The notes under the pieces: model-generated | Databases searched by the model: none | Told to the model about the DNA's origin: nothing | The model's input: the letters and a program-made list of their open reading frames with translations, nothing else | Translations under genes and position numbers: made by a program | Assembly: GCA_963779095.1 (NCBI GenBank) | Contig: CAVZWU010000004.1 | Span: 12,888-76,887 of the forward strand | Origin: Roseiarcus sp963779095 | GTDB taxonomy: Bacteria; Pseudomonadota; Alphaproteobacteria; Rhizobiales; Beijerinckiaceae | DNA: 64,000 nt | Direction: 5' to 3' | Shown here: positions 55,042 through 63,964 of the stretch, one piece after another | Layout of the letters: each line of letters begins with the position of its first letter | Numbering within the stretch: the first letter of the stretch is position 1

Positions 55042-55851
55042 TCATCCAGGGAACAGCGTTTCCCCGCCGTCGACCCGAAGCACCTGGCCGCTGATATATT
55101 TGCTCCTCGGCCCTGCGAGGAAGGCGACCGCGTCGGCCATCTCGTCCGGCTCCCCATAACGGATGAGCGACTTGATCGACGAATCCATCATCTTGGGATC
55201 GACGGCCCGCGTCGCCTCGAAGCGCGCCGTCTTGGTCGCGCCCGGGCTCACCGCATTGACGCGCACGCCTTCGGTGCGCAGCTCCTTGGCGAGGCAGCGC
55301 GTATAGTGGATGACGGCGGCTTTCAGCGCCGCATAGATGACTCCGTTCGTCACCCCGAATTGCGCCGCGGCGGAGCCGATGTTGATCACCGATCCGCTCC
55401 CCGCCTTCACCATCGGCGGCACGAACGCCTGACAGACGAGGATCGTGCCATAGAGGTTGTTCTCGGTCAGCGCCCTGATGTCCTCGAGTGGAATGCCGAG
55501 CGCGTCGTTCGGCTCGGGCTTGCCCCCCTTGGCGCCGATGTCGCCGCCGGCGCAATTGACCAAGATGTCGACCTTGCCGAGCTTGGCTTCGATCTCTTCC
55601 CTCATCTTCGCGACCGCCGCCTTGTCGCCGATATTGCCGCTGACGCCCATGACCCTTCCGCCATGCCGAGCGATCACCTTGGCCACGGCGTCGAGATCGG
55701 CCGCCTCGCCATATTTTGCGGGCGCGGTCCAGGTGAGGTCATGGATCGCCACATCCGCTCCGAGCTCGGCCAATCGATCCGCCATCACGCGCCCGAGCCC
55801 GCGGCCCGAGCCGGTGACGAAGGCGATTTTGCCAGCGAGCTCTTTGGTCAT
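55042..55851 (-). CDS. Short-chain dehydrogenase/reductase (SDR)
   Basis: A 269-residue classical SDR. Motifs: FVTGSGRGLGRVMADRLAEL, an Asp-ending second strand (VAIHDLTWT), ILVNCAGGDIGAKGG, catalytic NIGSAAAQFGVTNGVIYAAL followed by K, and the C-terminal KYISGQVLRVDGGETLFPG. The sequence between strands two and three is longer than average (a KYGEAADLDAVAKVI insert). Its start overlaps the stop of the isomerase gene as ATGA. Probably oxidises a sugar acid in the same pathway. Intact. Confidence 0.91.
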   Translation of the reverse strand: MTKELAGKIAFVTGSGRGLGRVMADRLAELGADVAIHDLTWTAPAKYGEAADLDAVAKVIARHGGRVMGVSGNIGDKAAVAKMREEIEAKLGKVDILVNCAGGDIGAKGGKPEPNDALGIPLEDIRALTENNLYGTILVCQAFVPPMVKAGSGSVINIGSAAAQFGVTNGVIYAALKAAVIHYTRCLAKELRTEGVRVNAVSPGATKTARFEATRAVDPKMMDSSIKSLIRYGEPDEMADAVAFLAGPRSKYISGQVLRVDGGETLFPG

Positions 55852-56894
55852 TCACGCATCTCCGCATTTTCGATCCCAAGGCCGAGCGCGCGCATGTTGC
55901 GGGCGCTGCGGCGGATCATGTCGAGTTCGTAGTCGGCGATCGCATGATCCTCGCCGCGCTCCCACGGCGTGCGATAATCGGCCTCGTCGGCGAGGCGATT
56001 GACCCTGGCGGCGGCGAGGCAGGCGGCGAGCGCGGCCGCCGGCTTGGGCGGATAGAAGCGCCACCATTCCGGACGGAGAAACCGCACGTGCCGCGCCTCC
56101 AGCGCTCCCGGCTCGAGCACCGCGCCAAGCTTCCGGCCTTGCGCCGCCAGGATGTCGAGCATCGCCGCCATCGGGACGGCGCCGTCGCCGATGGCGCAAC
56201 GCACCAGGCGATAGCCCTCGTCGGTGAACTGCACACGGTAGTCCTTGAGATGCACGTGCCGCACATGGGGCGCGACATGGGCGACGAAGTCGAGCGGCGC
56301 CTCGGCCACGGGAAACGTGTTGCCGGTGTCGAGGCAGATGCCGACCCCGCGCGTCGTTTCGCAGAATTCCACAAGCTCGTCGCTGCCGAAGTCCTGGTGA
56401 TTCTCGATCGCCAGAACCCGGCCCTCGTCCGCCGCGCGCGGCCCACGCTCGGCGAGCGCGGCGCGGACCTCGGCGACCAGCTCCTTCCACTTGTCGCCAA
56501 GCGCGTGACGGTCGCCGCACAGGACCGTCGTCAGGCCGTGGCGGATGACCTTGGCGTCGAGAATTCGCGCCGAGCGCAGCGCGCTCTCGAACGGGCCCAT
56601 CATCAGCCCGGAGCTGACGATCGGAGTCATGCTTAAGGCCGCGAGCCGGTCGCGCAGCGCGCGCAGCTCATCGTCGCTCAGCGCGCGAAGCCACGGGTCG
56701 TAAATCTCGAGAACGCTCGCGCCGAGTTCGGTCGCGATCGCGATGAAGCCTTCGAGGCCAGCGCCCTTAAGGTTGGCGCGCGGACCGCCCGCGCCCTGAA
56801 GGCCGAGGTGATAAGTCAGGCCATACGGATTGAGGCCGAAAGCGAACGCCTGTCCGCGCGCCTCAGGCTGAAGCGTCTTCGCAATTTCGTTCAT
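55848..56894 (-). CDS. TIM-barrel sugar phosphate isomerase/epimerase
   Basis: A 348-residue enzyme of the xylose isomerase-like fold. Landmarks: FAFGLNPYGLTYHLGLQGAG, ELGASVLEIYDPWLRALSDD, VLAIENHQDFGSDELVEFCE (metal Glu region), GICLDTGNTFPVAEAPLDF (metal Asp), HVRHVHLKDYRVQFTDEGYR (metal His) and a late GAVLEPGALEARHVRFLRPE (second Glu). The metal set is complete, so it should be active as an isomerase, epimerase or dehydratase. It is distinct from the other TIM-barrel enzyme at 43192-44250. Start and stop each overlap neighbours (ATGA). Substrate unknown. Confidence 0.9.
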   Translation of the reverse strand: MNEIAKTLQPEARGQAFAFGLNPYGLTYHLGLQGAGGPRANLKGAGLEGFIAIATELGASVLEIYDPWLRALSDDELRALRDRLAALSMTPIVSSGLMMGPFESALRSARILDAKVIRHGLTTVLCGDRHALGDKWKELVAEVRAALAERGPRAADEGRVLAIENHQDFGSDELVEFCETTRGVGICLDTGNTFPVAEAPLDFVAHVAPHVRHVHLKDYRVQFTDEGYRLVRCAIGDGAVPMAAMLDILAAQGRKLGAVLEPGALEARHVRFLRPEWWRFYPPKPAAALAACLAAARVNRLADEADYRTPWERGEDHAIADYELDMIRRSARNMRALGLGIENAEMRE

Positions 56895-57653
56895 CGAAGC
56901 CCCGCATCGACGGTGATCGACTGCTTGGTGACCATGCGGCTGTCGTCGGCGGCGAGAAAGAGCGCCATGCGCGCGATGTCCTCGCCGATGAGCGTTGACC
57001 TGATGGCCTGGCGCTGGACGATTACGTCGATCAATTCCGGCGTCTTGTACCACAGCCGCCGCTGCCGATCGGTCATCACCGCCCCGGGCTCGATCGCGTT
57101 CACGCGAATGTTATCGGCGCCGAAGGCGCGCGCCAGCGCATGGGTGAGACCAATGATCCCGGCCTTGGCGGCCGAGTAAGCCGGCATTTCGGCGGCGCCG
57201 CGCCAGGCGATCGACGAGAGGTTGATGATCGAGCCAAAGCCCAGTTCGCGCATCTGCGGGTGGACGGCCTGGGCGGCGAAGAAGTGATGCCGAAAGATTC
57301 ACGTTCTGGGCGCGGTCCCAGTAGTCGGCGGTCACGTCGGCGACCGCGTGGCGCTCGTCGTTGGCGGCGTTGTTGACCAGGACCGCGATGGGCCCAAGCT
57401 TCGCGCGCGCCTCCGCGATTCGCGCCTGCAGCGCCGGAATGTCAGTCACGTCGCAGGAAAGAAAGAGCGCCGTCCCGCCCGCGCTCTTCACCTCCGCGGC
57501 CATCGCTTCGCCCTCGGCGCGCTGGACGTCGACGAAAGCAACGCGAGCGGCGTTGCCTGCAAAGGCGCGCACGATGTCGGCGCCGATGCCGGTCGCGCCG
57601 CCGCTGACGAACACATTGCGTCCGGCGAGGCTCGGATAGACGGCGAACGTCAA
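56891..57653 (-). CDS. Short-chain dehydrogenase/reductase, one frameshift
   Basis: A classical SDR of about 253 residues once repaired. VFVSGGATGIGADIVRAFAG, Asp-containing AFVDVQRAEG (NAD-type), VLVNNAANDERHAVADVTAD, then a break near 57285 where an extra T in CTTTCGG shifts the frame; the continuation HHFFAAQAVHPQMRELGFGS, NLSSIAWRGAAEMPAYSAAK (catalytic Ser, Tyr, Lys) and ITVDAGLR completes it. The start is TTG overlapping the ABC ATPase stop as TTGA. The VNNAANDERH phrase is typical of SDRs for sugar oxidation (galactose, arabinose or xylose dehydrogenase-like). Confidence 0.88.
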
Positions 57654-58774
57654 GCGGCGACCTGCGGAATGAGGGCTTGCGTTTCGGGATCGAACAGGCA
57701 GGCATGCGCCATGTCGACGCCAAGCGGCAGCAGTTCGCCGAGGCGAGGCGCGCCGTCTGGATCGAAGCGCCCAACAATCTCCTGCTCGCCGATCTTCAAG
57801 ACAGCATGGGTCTCGGCGCCGGTCGGCTCGACCACTTCAACCGGAGCGGTCAGCATCGCAAGCCCCGCCTTCTGCGCCTTCAGGCTCGGATCGTAGCGGA
57901 ACAGGTGCTCCGGCCGCACCCCCAGCACCACCTTGCCGTTCGCGGGGACGGACGCAGGCGTTTGCGGCAGCGGCAGCGTCGCCGTTTCGCCGTGGCCAAG
58001 CGCGATCTGAACGGCCGGGCGGCCGTCGAGCTTCATCAGTTCGCCGGGGATGAAATTCATCGACGGCGAGCCCATGAAGCCGGCGACGAACATGTTGGCG
58101 GGCCGGTCGTAGACCGCCTGCGGCTCGTCGAACTGCTGGATCGAGCCCTGATGCATCACCGCGATACGGGAGGCGAGCGTCATCGCCTCGATCTGGTCAT
58201 GGGTGACATAGACGGTGGTCTTGCCTACTCTCAGATGAAGTTTCTTGATCTCGGTGCGCATGTCGACGCGCAGCTTGGCGTCGAGATTGGACAATGGCTC
58301 GTCGAACAGAAAGAGCTTCGGATCGCGCACCAGCGCACGCCCCATGGCGACGCGCTGGCGCTGCCCGCCGGACAGCTGGCCGGGCTTGCGGTTGAGCAGC
58401 GGTTCGATCTGCAACAGCGAGGCGACGCGCGCGATCGCGGCGTTCTGCTCGGTCTTCGGCACGCCGCGGCTCTCCATGCCGAAGGTCATGTTCTGGCGCG
58501 CGGTCATCGTCGGGTAAAGCGCGTAGGACTGGAACACCATGGCGATGTCGCGGTCCTTGGGCGCGACCGCGTTGACGAGGGTTCCGTCGATGCGGATCTC
58601 GCCCTGGCTCACACTCTCCAGCCCCGCGATCATCGCGAGCAGAGTCGACTTGCCGCAGCCCGACGGGCCGACGAGGGCGATGAACTCGCCCGTCTGCGCC
58701 TCGAGTTCGATCCCCTTGAGGACCTCGACCGCGCCGAAGCGCTTGTGCAGCCCCGAGATGGTCAGCGTCGCCAT
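57650..58774 (-). CDS. Sugar ABC transporter ATP-binding protein (UgpC/MalK-like)
   Basis: A 374-residue CUT1 ATPase. Walker A LVGPSGCGKSTLLAMIAGLE, Q-loop IAMVFQSYALYPTMTARQNM, signature QLSGGQRQRVAMGRALVRDP, Walker B LFLFDEPLSNLDAKLRVDMR, H-loop VYVTHDQIEAMTLASRIAVM, and the MalK/UgpC-type C-terminal regulatory OB domain (from about 240; MGSPSMNFIPGELMKLDG, VVLGVRPEHLF, VVEPTGAETHAVL). It lies ten bases after the permease stop in the order binding protein, permease, permease, ATPase. Intact. Confidence 0.94.
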   Translation of the reverse strand: MATLTISGLHKRFGAVEVLKGIELEAQTGEFIALVGPSGCGKSTLLAMIAGLESVSQGEIRIDGTLVNAVAPKDRDIAMVFQSYALYPTMTARQNMTFGMESRGVPKTEQNAAIARVASLLQIEPLLNRKPGQLSGGQRQRVAMGRALVRDPKLFLFDEPLSNLDAKLRVDMRTEIKKLHLRVGKTTVYVTHDQIEAMTLASRIAVMHQGSIQQFDEPQAVYDRPANMFVAGFMGSPSMNFIPGELMKLDGRPAVQIALGHGETATLPLPQTPASVPANGKVVLGVRPEHLFRYDPSLKAQKAGLAMLTAPVEVVEPTGAETHAVLKIGEQEIVGRFDPDGAPRLGELLPLGVDMAHACLFDPETQALIPQVAA

Positions 58775-58784
58775 GGTTGGCCGG

Positions 58785-59686
58785 TCATTTGATGGCGCCC
58801 TGGGTCAGTCCGCGAACGAAATATTTGCCGCCGAAGAGATAGATCAGGAGCGGCGGGATGGCGCCGATCATCACGGCGGCGCTGGCGACGTCATAGGGGT
58901 GGGCGTTCATCTGGCTGGTCGCAAGCGCGACCAGCGCCACGGTGATCGGCTGCTGGGTTCCGCCGGTGAACACGACGCCGAACAGGAATTCGTTCCAGAT
59001 GCCGGTGAACTGCCAGATCACGGTGACAATCAGGATCGGCGGCGAGAGCGGCAGCACGATCTTGAAAAAGATGCGCCAGAAGCCGGCGCCGTCGATACGC
59101 GCCGCCTTGATGAGGTCGTCGGGGATGTTGACGTAATAATTGCGGCAGAACAGCGTCGTGAACGACAGCCCCTGCACCACGTGAATGACGATAAGTCCAT
59201 AGACCGAGTTCGAGAGATGCAGCGCGCCGAGGATATAGGCCCACGGCAGCAGCGCCACCTGGCCCGGCATGAAAACGCCAAGGACGATGCAGATGAACAG
59301 CGTCTCCGATCCGGGAAAGCGCCACTTCGAGAGGACGTAGCCGTTGAGCGCGCCGACGAGGGTCGAGGCGATCGTCGCCGGAATGGTCATATAGAGCGAG
59401 TTGAAGAAGTTGCGCTTGATGCCCTCGCAGGTGCCGGCGACGCAATAATGCGCCCAGGCTTTCGGCCAGGCGCTGAGCGAGAAGCTGTGCGGCAGGGCGA
59501 TCAGCCCGTTCTGGGTGATCTCCGGCAGTTCCCGGAATGAATTGGCGACGACGACGAACAGCGGCAGCAGATAGATCAGCGCGAACAGCGAGGAAAGGCG
59601 TAGATCGCGATCCGGCTCAACGAATAGCGAAGGCTTTCGCTGCGGGCGGGCGCGTTGAGCGCGAGATCGAGGGTCGCGTCAGCCAT
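58785..59686 (-). CDS. Sugar ABC transporter permease (MalG type), one frameshift
   Basis: An inner-membrane permease of about 300 residues. N-terminal part MADATLDLALNAPARSESLR and SLSRIAIYA, then a shift near 59595, then LFALIYLLPLFVVVANSFRE, an extracytoplasmic loop with two Cys (HYCVAGTCEG), TIPATIASTLVGALNGYVLS, and the coupling motif IDGAGFWRIFFKIVLPLSPP (EAA-like). It ends FVRGLTQGAIK. ATG 59686 overlaps the stop of the upstream permease by eight bases. Partner of the MalF-type permease. Confidence 0.89.
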
Positions 59687-60620
59687 GGGCGGCCTCGCGG
59701 CGCGAACGCCAGACCGTCCACAGCGCGTAAGGAACGAGCACCACCGCGAGCGCCGCCAGCATCATGATCGAGGCGGCCGCGCCGACGGCGATCTCGCCTC
59801 GCTGGAACATGAGGTCATAGACGTAGTTCGCCGGAAAGGTCGTCGATATGCCCGGTCCGCCATGGGTCAGCGCGACGACGAGATCGAAGGTCTTGATGGC
59901 GAATTGCAGCAGCACGACCGCGACGGCGACGAATATTGGCGCAATCGAAGGCAGGATCACTTTGCGGTAGATGCGCATGGGGCCGGCGCCGTCGATCTGC
60001 GCCGCCTTGACGAGGTCCGGGTCGACCGACCTGAGCCCGGCGAGAAAGAGCGCCATCGCGAAGCCGGAAGACTGCCAGACGCCGGTGGCGATGATGGCGT
60101 AGATCGCGGTGTAGCGATTGGTGATCAGGCGAAAGGTGAAATCGTGCCAGCCGAGGCTGCGCACGAGAAATTCGATTCCGGCGTCGGGGCTATAGAGCCA
60201 GCTCCACACCGTGCCGGTGACCACGAACGACACCGCGAGCGGATAGAGAAAAATCGTCCGCCACACGGCTTCGCCCCGCACCCGCTGATCGATGGCTATG
60301 GCGAGCGCGAGACCGACCGCGAGCGACAGGACGACATAGAAGGCGCTGAAATAGAAAAGATTGCCGTAGGCGATTTTCCAGCGCTCGTTCGACCAGAGAT
60401 CGAAATAGGGTTTGAGGCCAACAAATTTGTAGGTCGGCAACATCGTGCTGTTGGACATCGAAATATAGAGCGTCCACAGCGTGAAGCCGAACACATAGAC
60501 GAGACTCGCCACCGCGCCGGGCGCGATCGCCAGCCTCGGCGTCCAGGCTCCCAGCTTTTCGCGCAAGGCCGGTTTCGTCTGGATGGCCTGGTTCGCGCTC
60601 AGGGCGTTCGACATGGGCAT
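59679..60620 (-). CDS. Sugar ABC transporter permease (MalF type)
   Basis: A 313-residue inner-membrane permease with six main helices. LAIAPGAVASLVYVFGFTLW begins TM1; WRTIFLYPLAVSFVVTGTVW, AIYAIIATGVWQSSGFAMAL and the EAA coupling loop KAAQIDGAGPMRIYRKVILP follow, then LLQFAIKTFDLVVALTHGGP and ALAVVLVPYALWTVWRSRRE. Intact. It lies 63 bases after the binding-protein gene; that gap holds a direct repeat of AGTCGCGCGGC. Confidence 0.93.
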   Translation of the reverse strand: MPMSNALSANQAIQTKPALREKLGAWTPRLAIAPGAVASLVYVFGFTLWTLYISMSNSTMLPTYKFVGLKPYFDLWSNERWKIAYGNLFYFSAFYVVLSLAVGLALAIAIDQRVRGEAVWRTIFLYPLAVSFVVTGTVWSWLYSPDAGIEFLVRSLGWHDFTFRLITNRYTAIYAIIATGVWQSSGFAMALFLAGLRSVDPDLVKAAQIDGAGPMRIYRKVILPSIAPIFVAVAVVLLQFAIKTFDLVVALTHGGPGISTTFPANYVYDLMFQRGEIAVGAAASIMMLAALAVVLVPYALWTVWRSRREAAHG

Positions 60621-60683
60621 GCGTTCAACCGCACACGGAACCGGCCGCGCGACTGAGGTGCCGCGCGACTGGCCTGGGACTGC

Positions 60684-61946
60684 TTACTTTTGCGCGTCGA
60701 CGGCGTCCGCCATGGCGTTGGCGGCTTCTTCCGGGGTCGTTTTCGGGTTGTTGACGAAGGCGGTGATGGTGTCGAGGATCGCGCCGCGATACTTCTGCAG
60801 GATGGTCATGTTGTGGGCCATCGAGCGCACCAGCGTGCCGTCGGCGATCGAGGCCTGCAAGGCCTTCAGCGACTGCTGCTGACAGGGGTTGAAATCCTTG
60901 AGATCGATGTCGAGGCGGGCGGGAATCGAGCCCTTGGCCTCATTGAACACGGTCTGGAACTTCGGCGACATGATGAGATGCGCAAGCAGCGTCTGGCCCG
61001 CGACGTAGTCGGGGTCCTTCTGCTTGAAGAAGACGACCGAGTCCGAATTGAGGATGAAGCCCGGCTTGCCCCAGTCGGTCGGCGCCTGTCCGCACTGGTA
61101 GTCCTGCGGCGTCTTCAGTCCCGCCGCGGTGAAGATGCCGATCTGCCAGTCGCCCATGATCATGAACGCGGCCTGCCCCTTGGCGATCATGCTGGTCGCG
61201 GTGTTGTAGTCGCGGCCGGCGATGCCCGGATCCATGTATTTCGACACCATCAGGCGCATCTGCTGGAACGCCTTGACCATGTCGGGCGAGCGCATCGCCT
61301 TGGTGTCGCCCTCGACGAAGGCCTTGCGGAACAGGTCGATGTTCTGCCCGTAGACGACCACCTCGAACGTCGTCGCGTCGGTCCAGTCCTGACTGAAATG
61401 GGCGAGGCAGATGAGATGGGCCGCGACCGCCTTGTCGCAGTCGGCGTTGAATTCGGCCCAGGTCTTGGGCAGCTCCTTGATTCCCGCCTGCTCCATCGCC
61501 TTGGTCGAGCCCCAGATCCAGTTGATGCGGTGGATGTTCATCGGCACGGCGACCCAGTGGCCGCCCGGCTTCATCACCGGCAGGAGCTCGGGCGCGACGA
61601 CCTTGTCCCAGCCTTCCTTGTTGGCGAGGTCGTCGAGGTTGGCGGTCATGCCGGTCTCGTTCCACTCGGCGATTTCCGGGCCCTTGAGCTGCACGGCGGG
61701 CGGCGCGTTGCCGGCGACGACGTCGGCGCGCAATTTCGCCAGCGTGTTGGCGGTATGGCCTGCGATCGAGGTCTGTTCCCATTTGCCGCCGGCGGCGGTG
61801 AACATCTCGCCGAGCTTGGCGATCGCCGCCGCGTCGGACCCTTCGGACCATTGGCTGAGCAGGTTTGTCTTGGGTTCGGCCAGGGCCACGGTCGCCGCCG
61901 CCGAGTAGACAAGGGCTCCGGCAAGCGCCGCCTTGATCGTGAGCAT
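60684..61946 (-). CDS. Periplasmic sugar-binding protein of CUT1 transporter
   Basis: A 420-residue family-1 (MalE/UgpB-like) binding protein. Signal peptide MLTIKAALAGALVYSAAATV, cut after ALA. Mature landmarks: NLLSQWSEGSDAAAIAKLGE, VVAGNAPPAVQLKGPEIAEW, VPMNIHRINWIWGSTKAMEQ, TFEVVVYGQNIDLFRKAFVE, GQAAFMIMGDWQIGIF and PGFILNSDSVVFFKQKD. It resembles glucose/mannose-type binding proteins. First gene of the transporter operon; the frame is open 13 codons upstream of the chosen ATG. Confidence 0.93.
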   Translation of the reverse strand: MLTIKAALAGALVYSAAATVALAEPKTNLLSQWSEGSDAAAIAKLGEMFTAAGGKWEQTSIAGHTANTLAKLRADVVAGNAPPAVQLKGPEIAEWNETGMTANLDDLANKEGWDKVVAPELLPVMKPGGHWVAVPMNIHRINWIWGSTKAMEQAGIKELPKTWAEFNADCDKAVAAHLICLAHFSQDWTDATTFEVVVYGQNIDLFRKAFVEGDTKAMRSPDMVKAFQQMRLMVSKYMDPGIAGRDYNTATSMIAKGQAAFMIMGDWQIGIFTAAGLKTPQDYQCGQAPTDWGKPGFILNSDSVVFFKQKDPDYVAGQTLLAHLIMSPKFQTVFNEAKGSIPARLDIDLKDFNPCQQQSLKALQASIADGTLVRSMAHNMTILQKYRGAILDTITAFVNNPKTTPEEAANAMADAVDAQK

Positions 61947-62206
61947 CGTTTCTCTCCCATGTCCAAGCCAAGCCGGCCGCAGCATCGGCTCAGTCAGTCC
62001 AGCTTTGATATCTGATTTTTTATGCCCTGGTGGTCGGGGCGCCCCTCTTCTAAAGTGGGATGGCCAGCGCCGTCAAACCTCGAAGCAGATTTGTGTTCAA
62101 CGCGGCCGAGGGCGAATACCGGCGGCGGGGGCGGAGCGGCGCCTCGCTTACCGGACGCGCGGCATCTTGGCGCCAGGCCGGCTCGGGGATTGTCAACGCG
62201 CGCGCG

Positions 62207-62734
62207 TCAGGGGCGCAGCCAAGTCACGAACAAGAGCACCCCGCCAGCGAACAGCGTGGCCATCGCGATCAGATAGGCGGCCTGGAGGGTGATGTTCTTC
62301 CAATAGAGAGTCCGCGACAGGAGCGCGCATCGAAGGGGCAGTTCCTCCGCCTCGAGCACCGGATCGGCGATGAACTCGAAATCCGCCGGGTTCGCGCCGC
62401 GCCAGATCGGGAACCGCTTGCGCCCGACGCGGGGAAAGCGCGGATAGACGGAGGCGAGCAGATTGAAGAACATGACGATGAACGGCGCCAGGATCACCGG
62501 CACGCTCAGATACCAGGGGTAATGAGCGTGAAACTGGAGAACGGTGCCCATCATGATGGCGACGAACAGCACGGCGATATTCGCCTTGATGTCGCTGAGG
62601 CGGATGGAATCGCCGTAGCCGGCGATCAGATTGCGCAACTGGGCTTCGCGGTCCCTGGCCATCAGCCGCCCTGAGGCGAACGAGGAGGCGCCTCGGGCCG
62701 GCAATGCGCTGCGCCGTCGAACCCGATGGATCAT
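62207..62734 (-). CDS. Tandem membrane protein 3 (PycTM-like?)
   Basis: A protein of about 150-175 residues, depending on the start (ATG 62734, three bases after the stop of the upstream paralog, or ATG 62662). Three or four hydrophobic segments: NIAVLFVAIMMGTVLQ, LSVPVILAPFIVMFFNLLAS and LIAMATLFAGGVLLFVTWL, with a polar region of about 60 residues (YPRFPRVGRKRFPIWRGANP) between the second and third. It is paralogous to the next two genes: all share IRxSDxKANIA before TM1 and a YPRFP/RYPKRG turn after TM2. The layout (acidic/Lys motif, two helices, soluble loop, helix) reminds me of the PycTM (DUF5706) effector fold, but the similarity is weak. Confidence 0.75.
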   Translation of the reverse strand: MIHRVRRRSALPARGASSFASGRLMARDREAQLRNLIAGYGDSIRLSDIKANIAVLFVAIMMGTVLQFHAHYPWYLSVPVILAPFIVMFFNLLASVYPRFPRVGRKRFPIWRGANPADFEFIADPVLEAEELPLRCALLSRTLYWKNITLQAAYLIAMATLFAGGVLLFVTWLRP

Positions 62735-62736
62735 GT

Positions 62737-63210
62737 CTATCCGCCCCTTCCTCCGTACCAGATGTAGAGGAGCAAGACCATGCATGCGACAATGCTCGCC
62801 ATCGCGACAAAAAAGCTGATTCTGATGTAGAGGGTCTTCCACCACAGCAGTTCCGACAGAACCGAGCAGCGCAGTTTCAGCTGCTCAAGCTCGTCCTCGG
62901 CTTCGACGACATTGGCGAAATCGGCGGCTTTGGCGGTGCGTGAGACGACGAAATGCTTGGCGCCGCGCTTGGGATAGCGCGGGATCAGCACCGCCAGCAG
63001 ACATATGTATACGATCAGAAACGGCAGCATGACGAAGGGGATCGGCAGATAGTTAGGAAAGTGCGCATGATTGCCGAGAACCGGGCCCATCATGAAGGCG
63101 ACCAACAGGATCGCGATATTGGCCTTGAAATCGCTCTGGCGGATCGCGTCGGTATAGGCGGCGATCAGGCCGCGATAAGGTTGAGCGGGATCGACGGCGA
63201 TTTTGTTCAT
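62737..63210 (-). CDS. Tandem membrane protein 2 (PycTM-like?)
   Basis: A 157-residue protein: MNKIAVDPAQPYRGLIAAYT, DAIRQSDFKANIAILLVAFM (motif plus TM1), LPIPFVMLPFLIVYICLLAV (TM2), LIPRYPKRGAKHFVVSRTAK, EDELEQLKLRCSVLSELLWW, KTLYIRISFFVAMASIVACM with VLLLYIW (TM3). It is closest to the third paralog upstream on the strand, sharing MNKIA and the following 20 residues almost exactly, and their upstream DNA matches for 36 identical bases. No enzyme motif is seen. Its gene is intact, and lies three bases before the next paralog. Confidence 0.82.
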   Translation of the reverse strand: MNKIAVDPAQPYRGLIAAYTDAIRQSDFKANIAILLVAFMMGPVLGNHAHFPNYLPIPFVMLPFLIVYICLLAVLIPRYPKRGAKHFVVSRTAKAADFANVVEAEDELEQLKLRCSVLSELLWWKTLYIRISFFVAMASIVACMVLLLYIWYGGRGG

Positions 63211-63304
63211 CCGACAGTCGGACCTCACAAGGCCCCGGCGGACGGGCCCATCCGCGCCGATCCTGGGCCTAGGCCCCCGAAGTCCTTCGGATCGACTTGG
63301 CGTG

Positions 63305-63340
63305 AACTGCGACGCCCTGTCAAGATCGGTTGAATTTCGG
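63305..63340 (-). promoter_or_regulatory. Duplicated promoter segment, copy 1
   Basis: These 36 bases are identical to 63965-64000. On the minus strand they contain a perfect TTGACA (63323 down to 63318), followed 17 bases later by CCAAGT, a weak -10. The segment lies about 95 bases before the start of tandem membrane protein 2. Confidence 0.55.
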
Positions 63341-63404
63341 CTATTCGACGCAGGCGAGGAGCCGCCCCTCAACGCGCCGGGCACCCATGCCGCGCGCGCC
63401 TAAA

Positions 63405-63864
63405 TCATGTGAATACGGCGTAGAGAAGCAGAACCATGGTCAGGAACACGCAAACGATCGACACAACGAAGCTGACGCGGATGCACTGCGTCTTCCACCA
63501 GAGAATGTCCGACAGCACCGCGCAAGTGAGCTTCAACTGTTCGATGTCGTCCGCGGTCCGGCGACGACTCAAATCCGCAGGCGTCAGGTTGCGGGCGACG
63601 AGAAAGCTCTTGGCGCCGCGCTTGGGATAACGGGGAATAAGCACCATGAACAACGAGAAATAGACGATCAGGAAGGGCAGCCAGCACAAGTCGGACCGAA
63701 AGATAACTCGGAAAGTCCGTGTAATTCCAGAGAACCGAACCCATCATGAAGGCGACGAACAGGAACGCGATATTGGCTTTGAAATCGCTCTGGCGGATCG
63801 CGTCGGTATAACCGGCGATCAGGCTACGATAAGGTTGAGTGGGATCGGCGGCGATCTTGTTCAT
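63405..63864 (-). CDS. Tandem membrane protein 1 (PycTM-like?), one frameshift
   Basis: About 153 residues once repaired: MNKIAADPTQPYRSLIAGYT, DAIRQSDFKANIAFLFVAFM, then a shift near 63690, then CWLPFLIVYFSLFMVLIPRY, PKRGAKSFLVARNLTPADLS, DDIEQLKLTCAVLSDILWWK and SFVVSIVCVFLTMVLLLYA. Highly similar to tandem membrane protein 2 along its length, so the pair arose by a recent duplication of about 660 bases. The 64-base difference in spacing and the separate promoter copy show that each has its own transcription start. Confidence 0.78.
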
Positions 63865-63964
63865 CCGGCAGTCGGACGCTCCAAAAGGCTGCCCTGCGGA
63901 CGGGGCTGTTCACGTCGGTCATGCGCCTCGGCCGCAGAAGTCGTTCGGCGCTCGAATTGGCGTA

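Noticed and set aside
9967..63864. A Pycsar-type system made of the class III cyclase near 10 kb and the membrane proteins near 63 kb
   Set aside because: About 52 kb apart with unrelated operons between; the cyclase belongs to a two-component unit. Defence pairs are normally adjacent.
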